Part shown: positions 17,644-25,880 of the stretch, in pieces
Position numbering within the stretch: the stretch's first letter is position 1
How the letters are laid out: each line of letters begins with the position of its first letter
DNA from: Croceibacterium atlanticum
GTDB lineage: Bacteria > Pseudomonadota > Alphaproteobacteria > Sphingomonadales > Sphingomonadaceae
Direction of reading: 5' to 3'
DNA: 64,000 nt
NCBI RefSeq assembly: GCF_001008165.2
Contig: NZ_CP011452.2
Coordinates: forward strand, 434,001 to 498,000
The notes under the pieces: model-generated
Databases searched by the model: none
The model's input: the letters and a program-made list of their open reading frames with translations, nothing else
What the model was told of the DNA's origin: nothing
Program-made: the position numbers and the translations under genes

Positions 17644-19727
17644 GCTTCCTTGCCGGACATCGCGTTGCCGCACTCGGCGGTATGCAGGATCGCCCGCTCG
17701 CCCGTTTCCTCGCCTCGCTCGGCGCGGAAATCGGAGGCCCGGTGGAGGGCGCCTCCTTCGTTATCGACGATCTCGGCCGCGACAATATCGGAGAACAGCC
17801 GATTGGCGCCGGAACGATCCATGTTTCCGTGACGCCTTTCGGTTCGGATGGCCCGCGCGCTCATTGGCGCGGAGGGGAACTCGTCGCCTCGGCCATGGGG
17901 GGCGCGCTTCGGCTGACTGGCGAGCCGGGAGAAAAGCCGGTCAAGGAGGCCGGGGATGCCTGTACTTTCCATGCGGACATGGTCGCTGCCGCCGGCGCAA
18001 TGGCCGCACACTTCGCGCGTGGAACGCATGGCGCAGGCCAGCATGTCGATGTTTCCATCCAGCAGGTCGCGATGAGCCGGAACGTGAACGGCGTGCTGGT
18101 GTGGCAGTTCGACAAGCGCAAGCTGGACCGGGCCGGCGGCTGCATCGCCTATGGCAAGGCCAAGGTTCGGGTAATCTGGCGCCTGGCCGACGGCTGGTGC
18201 TTCCACGCCCTCATGACAGGCCGCCTCGGCGCACCCGCGAACCGGGCGCTGTCGGACTGGATGGACGAAGCCGGCGTCGACAATCCCATGCAGGGTGTGG
18301 ACTGGCTGGCCTACAACCGTTCAACCCTGCCAGCTGAAACCCGCGCCGGGTGGGAAGCGGCAATGGCGCGCTTCTTCGCCTCACGCACGAAGGAAGAAAT
18401 AGCGACCGAGGGGCGCCGTCGCGGCATCAATGCCTGCGTGGTGAACGAACCTGCCGACGTGATTGCGGACCCCCATCTGGAGGCGCGCGGTTTCTTCAAT
18501 ACCCCGTCCGGCCTTCCAGAACGCTTCGCGCTGATTACGCAAGGCAATGCGGCACCGGCGGCGCCCGCTATCCATTCCGGCGAACGTCCGGGTCCGCTTT
18601 CGGGCGTGAAAGTGCTCGACTTCGCATGGGCGCTGGTGGGGTCAATCACCACCAAGACATTGGGCGATCTCGGGGCCGAGATCGTGAAGATCGAAACCCG
18701 CAACCGGCCGGACCTCGCAAGGCTGGACGTGCAGGTGTCGGCTTCCAGCGACCGCAGCTTCGATGACAAGCCGTGGTTCGCACATCTGAACACTTCCAAG
18801 CGCAGCCTGACGCTCAATCTCAAGGAACCTGCCGCTTACGAGGTGTTGAACCCGCTCATCGACTGGGCCAATGTGGTGGTGGAGAATTTCTCCCCGGGGA
18901 CCATGGCAAAACTCGGGCTGGATTACGAAAAGCTGGCCGAACGGAATCCCGGCATCGTGATGGTGTCCGGTAGCGTCTATGGTCAGACCGGCCCGCTGGC
19001 CCGGGAATGGGGCGTCGATGGCACGGGCGGTGCGTTGTCAGGGCGGACTTTCCTGACCGGCTATCCCGATGGCCCGCCCGTTATTCCCGGCGCTGTTCCC
19101 TATGGCGATGTGATTGTTCCCTTTGTCATGGCCGCAAATGTGGCGGCAGCGTTGCAGCATCGGCGCGAAACCGGGCGCGGCTGCCACATCGATGCGAGCA
19201 TGTACGAGATATGCGTTCAGCAGATGCGTGATTTCATCGCGGCCGCGAAGCGGGGGGAACATCCGCAGCGCATGGGAAACACGGCGCCCGGCATATTCTT
19301 CCAGGAGGTATACCCTGCCGCCGGCGAAGACCGCTGGGTGGCCATCAGCCTGTTTTCGGAAGAGGACCGGGCAAAGCTGCAGGCGATTGCCGGTCCTGAC
19401 GTGGCCGCATGGACGGCGCAGCGCGACGACAAGGCAATTGCAGAACAATTGCAGGCAGCCGGCATTGCGGCCGGTGCCTTGCAGGATTGCGAAGATCTGC
19501 TGGAACATGACCCGCAGATCGCCGGGCGCGAGGCGCTGGTGCAGCTGGAACATGCCATCCTAGGCCAATTCGGCCACATGAACACGCCCCTGCGCTTTTC
19601 GAGGGATCGCTTCGCGCCGTTTCGCGCGCCCTCGATGGGCGAACACAGCCATCAGGTTGCGCGCCAGATTTGCGGGCTGGAGGAGGGCGTGATCGATCGA
19701 CTGCGCGAACAGGGAGTTTTCCAATGA
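17640..19727 (+). CDS. Tandem-domain family III (CaiB/BaiF) CoA-transferase
   Basis: The 695-residue protein holds two CaiB/BaiF halves. The first (about 5-300) is reduced. The second (about 318-690) is complete, beginning G-V-K-V-L-D-F-A-W-A-L-V-G and including L-G-D-L-G-A-E-I-V-K-I-E and V-V-V-E-N-F-S-P-G. Family III enzymes move CoA between carboxylic acids through an Asp-linked intermediate. At the expected Asp the first half has Gln142 (V-S-I-Q-Q) and the second Glu523 (A-S-M-Y-E). Activity might rest on the Glu, or on partnership with the intact enzyme at 22032. It sits between the two dehydratase-like genes with ATGA overlaps on both sides, recalling FldA next to FldB and FldC in phenyllactate dehydration. 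Confidence 0.88.
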   Translation: MSFLAGHRVAALGGMQDRPLARFLASLGAEIGGPVEGASFVIDDLGRDNIGEQPIGAGTIHVSVTPFGSDGPRAHWRGGELVASAMGGALRLTGEPGEKPVKEAGDACTFHADMVAAAGAMAAHFARGTHGAGQHVDVSIQQVAMSRNVNGVLVWQFDKRKLDRAGGCIAYGKAKVRVIWRLADGWCFHALMTGRLGAPANRALSDWMDEAGVDNPMQGVDWLAYNRSTLPAETRAGWEAAMARFFASRTKEEIATEGRRRGINACVVNEPADVIADPHLEARGFFNTPSGLPERFALITQGNAAPAAPAIHSGERPGPLSGVKVLDFAWALVGSITTKTLGDLGAEIVKIETRNRPDLARLDVQVSASSDRSFDDKPWFAHLNTSKRSLTLNLKEPAAYEVLNPLIDWANVVVENFSPGTMAKLGLDYEKLAERNPGIVMVSGSVYGQTGPLAREWGVDGTGGALSGRTFLTGYPDGPPVIPGAVPYGDVIVPFVMAANVAAALQHRRETGRGCHIDASMYEICVQQMRDFIAAAKRGEHPQRMGNTAPGIFFQEVYPAAGEDRWVAISLFSEEDRAKLQAIAGPDVAAWTAQRDDKAIAEQLQAAGIAAGALQDCEDLLEHDPQIAGREALVQLEHAILGQFGHMNTPLRFSRDRFAPFRAPSMGEHSHQVARQICGLEEGVIDRLREQGVFQ

Positions 19728-21010
19728 ACGTCTCCGCCAACCAGCGCAGCCGCAAGTCCCTGGCCTGTACGACAGCGGCAACGGCTTACCAGAAGGCGTT
19801 CGGCAAGGAATTGCGCCGCAAGGTCGTGGACGAGCAGGAACCGTTCGCCATCGTCCAGGCCGATACGCCGCACGAGATTTTCCACGCGATGGACATCCCG
19901 ATCATCACCAACCAGTGGTGGTCCGCCTATATTTCGGCAAAGCAGCTTTCGGCCCGTTATTTCGATACTCTGGTCGATGCTGGCTACCCGGCCAATAGCT
20001 GCAAATATTGCAGTCTGGGGCTGGCCTGCACGCTGGCCAACGATCCGGAAACGGCGCCCTGGGGCGGGCTACCCAAGCCGACGGTTCTGGTTGCGCGGCT
20101 CACCTGCGATTGCATCCAGCATGTTTTCGGCCAATGGGCGGAGGCCCTGGGGAGCGAATTCTTTCCGATGGAAGCACCCGCCTGGGTGGACAAGGACCTG
20201 CGCTGGTACGCCCATGCGCAGAGCGATTGGGAACGGGTCTATCAACCGGACCGGATCGCGCAAATGGTCCGCGAGATGGAAGATCTGATCGCGCTTCTTG
20301 AAAAACGCACGGGCCGCCGGTTCGACGAGGAAAAGTTCCATCACCTGATGGAACAGATCAACGTCCAGGAAGGCTATATCTGGGAAGCGGCGCAGGCGAT
20401 CGGGGCCGCGCGGCCATGCCCGGTATCCATTGCGGAACAGATGCCCAATACCATGATCCCGCAATGGCACCGCGGATCCGAATGGGCGGTGGGGCATGCA
20501 AAGCGGTTCCGCGATGAAGTGATGGAACGGATCAACCAGGGGTTGGGCGCGTCATCCAGAGAGAATATCCGCCTGATGTGGATCGGTGCGGGCGTGTGGC
20601 ACGATCCGGGCTTCTACCAGGCATTGGAGGAAAGCCTCGGGGCGGTGTTTGTCTGGTCGATGTATATGCCCTTTGCCGGGCCGTCCTATATTCGTGATCT
20701 CCACGGTCGGCCGATGGAGGCGCTGGCCAGCCGCGTCGCCTCGATGAACGAAACCCTGCATCTGCCACCCTGGATGAACGGCTGGATGACGGCCGAGGCG
20801 CAGCGCTGCGGGATCGATGCTGCGGTGATGTTGTTGCCGCCGGATAACCGCCTGTCGCAATCGGGTACGAAGATGACTGCTTCCGCTCTGGAAGATGCCG
20901 GCGTGCCGGTCCTGATGATCGATGCCGACATGGTCGATGCCAAGATCTGGGATCATGATCGCATGGTGGGGATGGTGGCCGATTTCCTGGCCGAGAAGGG
21001 CCTGGCATGA
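19724..21010 (+). CDS. 2-hydroxyacyl-CoA dehydratase-like protein, alpha-type
   Basis: The 428-residue protein resembles the HgdA/FldB/BcrB side of the 2-hydroxyacyl-CoA dehydratase family. Cysteines at 93 and 96 (N-S-C-K-Y-C) and at 128 and 130 (L-T-C-D-C) fall where the first two cluster ligands usually lie. The third is expected in an N-R-x-C segment near the C-terminus; here it reads N-R-L-S-Q (375-379), so Ser378 seems to replace it. Length is normal for the family. The start is the ATG overlapping the CoA-transferase stop. No HgdC/FldI-type activator ATPase is in the window, so either it is elsewhere or this pair works differently. It overlaps dctP by ATGA. Confidence 0.75.
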   Translation: MNVSANQRSRKSLACTTAATAYQKAFGKELRRKVVDEQEPFAIVQADTPHEIFHAMDIPIITNQWWSAYISAKQLSARYFDTLVDAGYPANSCKYCSLGLACTLANDPETAPWGGLPKPTVLVARLTCDCIQHVFGQWAEALGSEFFPMEAPAWVDKDLRWYAHAQSDWERVYQPDRIAQMVREMEDLIALLEKRTGRRFDEEKFHHLMEQINVQEGYIWEAAQAIGAARPCPVSIAEQMPNTMIPQWHRGSEWAVGHAKRFRDEVMERINQGLGASSRENIRLMWIGAGVWHDPGFYQALEESLGAVFVWSMYMPFAGPSYIRDLHGRPMEALASRVASMNETLHLPPWMNGWMTAEAQRCGIDAAVMLLPPDNRLSQSGTKMTASALEDAGVPVLMIDADMVDAKIWDHDRMVGMVADFLAEKGLA

Positions 21011-22035
21011 GATTGCTGCTGCTTCTGGCCGCCCTGTTGCTCACCGCTTGTGCGCGGGACGTGCCGGAGCAGGTGACGGAACTCACCTACGCGACGCCCT
21101 ATCCTCCATCGCATCCGTTCAGCCGTGCGGACCAGCGGTGGATCGACTTTGTCGAGGAGGAATCGCAGGGGCGGCTGGTCATTCGCCCGATCTGGTCCGG
21201 CGCCTTGCTGTCGGCCGACATGTCGATGGAGGAATTGCGCCACGGCGTGGCCGATATCGGCCTCATCACGCCGATCTATGTCCGGGGCGGAACACATCTG
21301 CTGCGCATCCAGACGGGATTCTACAGCGGCGCGGATTCGGTTGAATCGCAGGTCGCGCTCTATCGCTGCCTTGAAGCGCGCATACCGCAGATATCGCGGG
21401 AGCTTGACGGTCTGAAAGTGCTGGCGGTGCAAGGCGGTTTGCTGCCCGGAATACTGACCCGCGGCAAGCGAGTGGAGCAACTGTCCGATTTGCGCGGATT
21501 GCGTATTCGCGCACCCACCGAATTGCTGGCCGTGTTGCAGAACCTCGGGGCCGACCCTGTGAACATGCCGATGGGCGAAGTCTATTCGGCCCTCGCCAAA
21601 GGGGTCATCGACGGAGTGATTGCCCCGCTGGACACGCTCCGTGCGCTGCATCTGGCCGAAGTGACCGACTATTTCTATGACCTGCGCGTGCCGCGCGGCG
21701 CCTATCCTGCGCGGGCCATGGGCCTTGAACGGTGGCGCCAGCTCGAACCGTGGCAGCGTGACCTGCTCGAACGCAGCGTGGCCGCCTGGGAAGAGGCGCT
21801 GGCCGACGAAATCCGCAAGTCCGAAGCCGTGGGGCGGGCCGCGGGGGAAGGGCGGATCATCTATTCCAGCGCGACACCGGCTGAACAGCGGCATTTCGAC
21901 CAGATATATCTGCGTGACGCCGAAGAGAATGCGCGCGCACTGGAACAGTTCGGGATTGATGGTCTGGAAGCCTTCAAGCTCGCCCGCGCCAGCTTTGCCG
22001 CGCGCGATCGTATTTCATGTGGAGATATTTCATGA
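21007..22035 (+). CDS. dctP: TRAP transporter solute-binding protein (DctP family), lipoprotein
   Basis: The 342-residue protein is the extracytoplasmic receptor of the TRAP system encoded upstream. Residues 1-14 are a hydrophobic leader ending in a lipobox L-T-A-C, so it should be lipid-anchored at Cys15 rather than free in the periplasm as most Gram-negative DctP proteins are. The family segment G-L-R-I-R-A-P-T-E carries the Arg that normally salt-bridges a ligand carboxylate, followed by V-N-M-P-M-G-E-V-Y-S-A-L-A-K-G-V-I-D-G. This supports a carboxylic-acid ligand. It overlaps the alpha-type dehydratase gene and the next CoA-transferase by ATGA at each end. Confidence 0.9.
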   Translation: MRLLLLLAALLLTACARDVPEQVTELTYATPYPPSHPFSRADQRWIDFVEEESQGRLVIRPIWSGALLSADMSMEELRHGVADIGLITPIYVRGGTHLLRIQTGFYSGADSVESQVALYRCLEARIPQISRELDGLKVLAVQGGLLPGILTRGKRVEQLSDLRGLRIRAPTELLAVLQNLGADPVNMPMGEVYSALAKGVIDGVIAPLDTLRALHLAEVTDYFYDLRVPRGAYPARAMGLERWRQLEPWQRDLLERSVAAWEEALADEIRKSEAVGRAAGEGRIIYSSATPAEQRHFDQIYLRDAEENARALEQFGIDGLEAFKLARASFAARDRISCGDIS

Positions 22036-23192
22036 GCCAGCCGCTTGCCGGCTTTCGAGTGGCGGATTTCAGCCATGTCATGGCAGGCCCCTTTGCCAGC
22101 CATCTGCTGCGCCTGATGGGGGCGGAAGTCATCAAGATAGAATCCCGCAATGGCGACCAGTTCCGCAATTACGGGGCCGATCGCCGGTTTGACGGGATGA
22201 GCCCGGCCTTCATCGCCGCCAATGTCGGCAAGAAGTCGATCGCGCTGGATCTCAAGGATCCGGAAGAGCAGGAGATCGCCCGCAAGATCGTGGCGAACAG
22301 CGATGTATTGCTGGAAAATTTCCGCCCTGGCGTGATCGCGCGCCTGGGCTTCGGCTATGATGCCGTCGGGGAATGGAAGCACGACATCGTCTATTGTTCG
22401 GTTTCCGGTTATGGCCAGAAGAGCGAGCAGCGCGACTGGCCGGCGATCGACAATATCGTGCAGGCAACCAGCGGCATGATGATGCTCAGCGGGGCCGAGG
22501 GCGATCCGCCTGTGCGGATCGGCTTCCCCATCGTGGATACGCTCACCGGGCAAACGGCTGCGGTGGCCATTCTGGGTGCCTTGCTCCAGCGCGAACGTAC
22601 CGGGCAGGGCGCCTATATCGACGTGTCGATGCTCGATGCAGCCATGGCCTTCATGACCTCCGCCCTGACACCTTATCTCGTGACCGGACAGACGCTGAAG
22701 CGCCTCGGCAATACGGGATATAGCGGCTTGCCCACGGCGGCCCTGTTCGAAACTGCGGACAACCGCCACGTTTCTCTCGGCGTGGTGCAGGAAAACCAGT
22801 TTGCGGCGCTCTGCCGGCATCTGGGCCGGGAGGATTGGCTGAAGGATCCTCGCTTCGCCACCCCGGACGCAAGGCGCGCCAATTTCGATGCGATGTTCGC
22901 CCAGCTCGAAAAGATATTCAGAACGCGTGATGCCGATCAGTGGGAACGCGAACTCAGCGCGGTCAACATCCCCTGCGGCAAGATCCGCCATGTGGGGGAG
23001 GCTGCTGAGCTATGCGGTTCGCAAGCCCTGCTGGACGTGAATATCGAAGGTCTGCCGGGCGATGGCGCGGTTGCGGTGCCGAATGCCGGCTTCGACATGG
23101 AACCCGGCGCCCCTGGAACGGCGGAGCCACCGCCCCGACTGGATCAGAACCGGGAAGAAATCCTGCAATGGCTGGCTTCGCTGGAGGAGTGA
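22032..23192 (+). CDS. Family III (CaiB/BaiF) CoA-transferase, single domain
   Basis: This 386-residue enzyme transfers CoA onto a carboxylic acid. It has the family start G-F-R-V-A-D-F-S-H-V-M-A-G-P-F-A-S, L-M-G-A-E-V-I-K-I-E, L-L-E-N-F-R-P-G and the catalytic Asp202 in Y-I-D-V-S-M-L-D, in contrast to the tandem enzyme in the same operon. The start is the ATG overlapping the dctP stop; an ATG five codons earlier lies inside dctP. It probably activates the acid brought in by the TRAP transporter. The CoA donor, such as succinyl-CoA or a product acyl-CoA, is not readable from sequence. Confidence 0.93.
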   Translation: MSQPLAGFRVADFSHVMAGPFASHLLRLMGAEVIKIESRNGDQFRNYGADRRFDGMSPAFIAANVGKKSIALDLKDPEEQEIARKIVANSDVLLENFRPGVIARLGFGYDAVGEWKHDIVYCSVSGYGQKSEQRDWPAIDNIVQATSGMMMLSGAEGDPPVRIGFPIVDTLTGQTAAVAILGALLQRERTGQGAYIDVSMLDAAMAFMTSALTPYLVTGQTLKRLGNTGYSGLPTAALFETADNRHVSLGVVQENQFAALCRHLGREDWLKDPRFATPDARRANFDAMFAQLEKIFRTRDADQWERELSAVNIPCGKIRHVGEAAELCGSQALLDVNIEGLPGDGAVAVPNAGFDMEPGAPGTAEPPPRLDQNREEILQWLASLEE

Positions 23193-23239
23193 ACCGCAGG
23201 AAATGACAAAGCCCCAGCAGAGGGATCGGGAGAGTAGCG

Positions 23240-25864
23240 ATGATCTTGAGACTAGCGATTGCATTGGCAGCCCTGGCGGCGCTGGTGGCGCCTGCCCGGG
23301 CGCAGGATTATCCGGGGGTCGAAAGGCGCTCTCTCTACGTGCCGGTGCATGATGGCACCAGGCTGGCAATGAATATCTACCGTCCTGCGGATGCAGGCGG
23401 AAAGGCGGTGCAGGATCGGCTGCCCGTGATCTTCGTCTTCACCCCCTATCGGGCGCGGTTCATCAATGGCGAAGGACAGGTCGAAGAAGCCGCGCTGGAC
23501 GATCGGCTTGCCCTGCGGTCGCTTATCAGGGCCGGCTATGTCGTGGCTGTGGCCGATATACGCGGCAAGGGGCCATCCTTCGGCGCCCGCCGCGGCTTCC
23601 AGGACCGGACGGAGGCGCAGGACGGCCATGATCTGGTGGAATGGCTCGCCGACCAGCCATTTTCCAGCGGGGCGGTCGGTATGGTGGGCTGTTCTTATCT
23701 CGGCGGCACGACGATGCACACGGCCAGCACCGCGCCGCCATCGCTGCGGGCGATATTCACCGGGGCGACCGACTGGGACAAATATGCATTCGTCCGCCGC
23801 GGCGGGATCACCGCACAATTCAACACGCGCCCGGACGAACCATTGTCCCAGGATCTTGCCAGCGTGCCGGTCGATGATGACGAGGGCGGGGAACTGCTCC
23901 GGCAGGCGGTGGCGCAACACGCCGATAACACTCCGATGGCGGGGCTATGGTATTCGATGCCCTATCGCGACAGCGTATCGCCGCTGACCGGCAATGCCTT
24001 CTGGGACGAAGTGGCGATCTGGCGCTATGCCGATGCGATCCGCGAAGCCGGTATTGCAACCTATCTCTGGAGCAATTGGAAAGACGAACCGACCAGCCAG
24101 GTCATCGTCGCGGCTGAAAATCTCGGCAGTCGGTTACTTGTCGGACCGGGCAGCCATTGCGCTCCGCCGCCCGCCTTCGATTTCATAGGCGAGATCCGGC
24201 GGTTCTTCGATTACCATTTGAAAAATATCGATAATGGCTTCGCCCAGCAGCCACGCGTGACCTATTGGTCGGACGAGGGAGAAGGCAGGGGGCAATACCT
24301 CCGGACCGACAGCCTGCCCGGATCGGATGCGCTTTCGGCGGCGTTCTACCTGTCGGCAACGGAGCAGGACGAGCTATCGCTCTCACCCCGCGCAGGCATT
24401 GATGCGGACGACGAATTCACGGTCGATTACGGCGTGGGCGACAGTGAATATTTCGCTTTCTGGCCCAGTCCGCTGGACGAACATGGCATCGTCTATACCA
24501 GCGAACCGCTGGACCAGCCGATGGAACTGCTCGGCTATCCCGTCGCCCATCTGGAGGTTGCGGCCGACCGCGAGGATGCCGATCTTTTCGTCTATCTCGA
24601 AGAGGTGGCGCCCGATGGCGATGTCGAAGTCCTGTCTTTCGGCCGTCTCCGGATTTCCCACAGGGCCACTGCGGACGCGCCGTGGAACAATCTGGGACTG
24701 CCGTGGCATTCCGGGCTGGAGCGCGACGTGGCGCCTTTGCCCGCAGGGGAAACGGCCCGGCTAAACATCGCGATGATGCCGCTTTCGCATCGGTTCGAGC
24801 AGGGGGCGAGATTGCGGTTCGTTGTCACCGGCGCCGATCCGCGGCAACGCAACCTCGCCGATGTCAGACAGGATCCGCCGCCGCGCATAACAATAATGCG
24901 CGGTCAGAAATCCGGTTCACGCATTGATCTCCCCTTGCGTCCTGCGGCGGGTGAAGCGGCGCCGGCAGCCGCGCCCGCGCCAATGGCCGCCGTCCAGGGA
25001 CAGATCGGCGAAGCGGCCGGAACGGGGCCTCATCCGGCAATTGCCCAATCGCGCGAGGATGCGCCGAATTATACGCTCTATCGGCCGAAAAACCTGCCTT
25101 CGCGCCCGCTACCCCTGGTGTTGTGGGGCAATGGCGCCTGTCTCAACAACGGGCTGAGCGCCAGCCACGCCCTGCGTGAATTTGCCAGTCACGGTTTCGT
25201 GGTCGTCGCCAATGGCGCTCCGCTTGAAGAGCGTGCGGCGCTTGAGAGCATCTCGCCTCCGCCATCAGCAGGTACGCCGGCGCCGCCCCCTGCCGAACGC
25301 GCACCGGATCAGACCGCGGTGGCGCAAATGCTCGCAGCGATCGAGTGGGCCGAGAAGGTCAATCGCGACGCGTCCGATCCATTATTCGGCAGGATAGATA
25401 CGAGCCGGATCGCAGTGACGGGGCATAGTTGCGGCGGGCTTCAGGCGCTGGCCGCCGGGGCGGACCCGCGCATTGATACCGTCCTTGTCTATGGAAGCGG
25501 AGTGTATAACCGCCCCGGAACCGGGCTGAGCGGCGTGCAGATCCGCAAGCAGGATCTCGACAAGCTGCATACGCCGGTGGCCTATATATTGGGCGGGCCG
25601 GAAGACATCGCCTATCCGAATGGAACTGACGATTTCCGCCGTATCGGCCATGTGCCCGTGATACTCGCCAATCTGCCGGTGGGCCATGGCGGCACCCTCC
25701 CGCTTGTCAACGGCGGCGATTGGGCGCGGGTAGGCGCGGCGTGGCTCAAATGGCAATTGAACGGCGATCAGCAGGCCGCCCGCGAATTTGTCGGGGAGGA
25801 TTGCAGGCTGTGTTCCACCTTTGGCTGGACAGTGGAGAAGAAGCAGTTTCCCGGCCCGGGATGA
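23240..25864 (+). CDS. Secreted CocE/NonD-type (S15) hydrolase fused to a second alpha/beta hydrolase
   Basis: The 874-residue protein has a Sec signal peptide (1-22) and two hydrolase units. Residues 25-565 are a CocE/X-Pro-dipeptidyl-peptidase S15 unit with nucleophile Ser152 in G-C-S-Y-L-G, likely Asp282 and His306, and the C-terminal jelly-roll domain (about 370-560). After an Ala/Pro-rich linker (570-590) comes a second alpha/beta hydrolase (about 600-860) with Ser730 in G-H-S-C-G-G and a His in V-G-H-G-G-T. CocE-type enzymes hydrolyse esters or amides; the family alone does not fix the substrate. It lies 47 bases after the CoA-transferase and closes the operon, suggesting periplasmic release of the acid later imported. 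The fusion is uncommon. Confidence 0.88.
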   Translation: MILRLAIALAALAALVAPARAQDYPGVERRSLYVPVHDGTRLAMNIYRPADAGGKAVQDRLPVIFVFTPYRARFINGEGQVEEAALDDRLALRSLIRAGYVVAVADIRGKGPSFGARRGFQDRTEAQDGHDLVEWLADQPFSSGAVGMVGCSYLGGTTMHTASTAPPSLRAIFTGATDWDKYAFVRRGGITAQFNTRPDEPLSQDLASVPVDDDEGGELLRQAVAQHADNTPMAGLWYSMPYRDSVSPLTGNAFWDEVAIWRYADAIREAGIATYLWSNWKDEPTSQVIVAAENLGSRLLVGPGSHCAPPPAFDFIGEIRRFFDYHLKNIDNGFAQQPRVTYWSDEGEGRGQYLRTDSLPGSDALSAAFYLSATEQDELSLSPRAGIDADDEFTVDYGVGDSEYFAFWPSPLDEHGIVYTSEPLDQPMELLGYPVAHLEVAADREDADLFVYLEEVAPDGDVEVLSFGRLRISHRATADAPWNNLGLPWHSGLERDVAPLPAGETARLNIAMMPLSHRFEQGARLRFVVTGADPRQRNLADVRQDPPPRITIMRGQKSGSRIDLPLRPAAGEAAPAAAPAPMAAVQGQIGEAAGTGPHPAIAQSREDAPNYTLYRPKNLPSRPLPLVLWGNGACLNNGLSASHALREFASHGFVVVANGAPLEERAALESISPPPSAGTPAPPPAERAPDQTAVAQMLAAIEWAEKVNRDASDPLFGRIDTSRIAVTGHSCGGLQALAAGADPRIDTVLVYGSGVYNRPGTGLSGVQIRKQDLDKLHTPVAYILGGPEDIAYPNGTDDFRRIGHVPVILANLPVGHGGTLPLVNGGDWARVGAAWLKWQLNGDQQAAREFVGEDCRLCSTFGWTVEKKQFPGPG

Positions 25865-25880
25865 CATTACCGGCCAGCGC

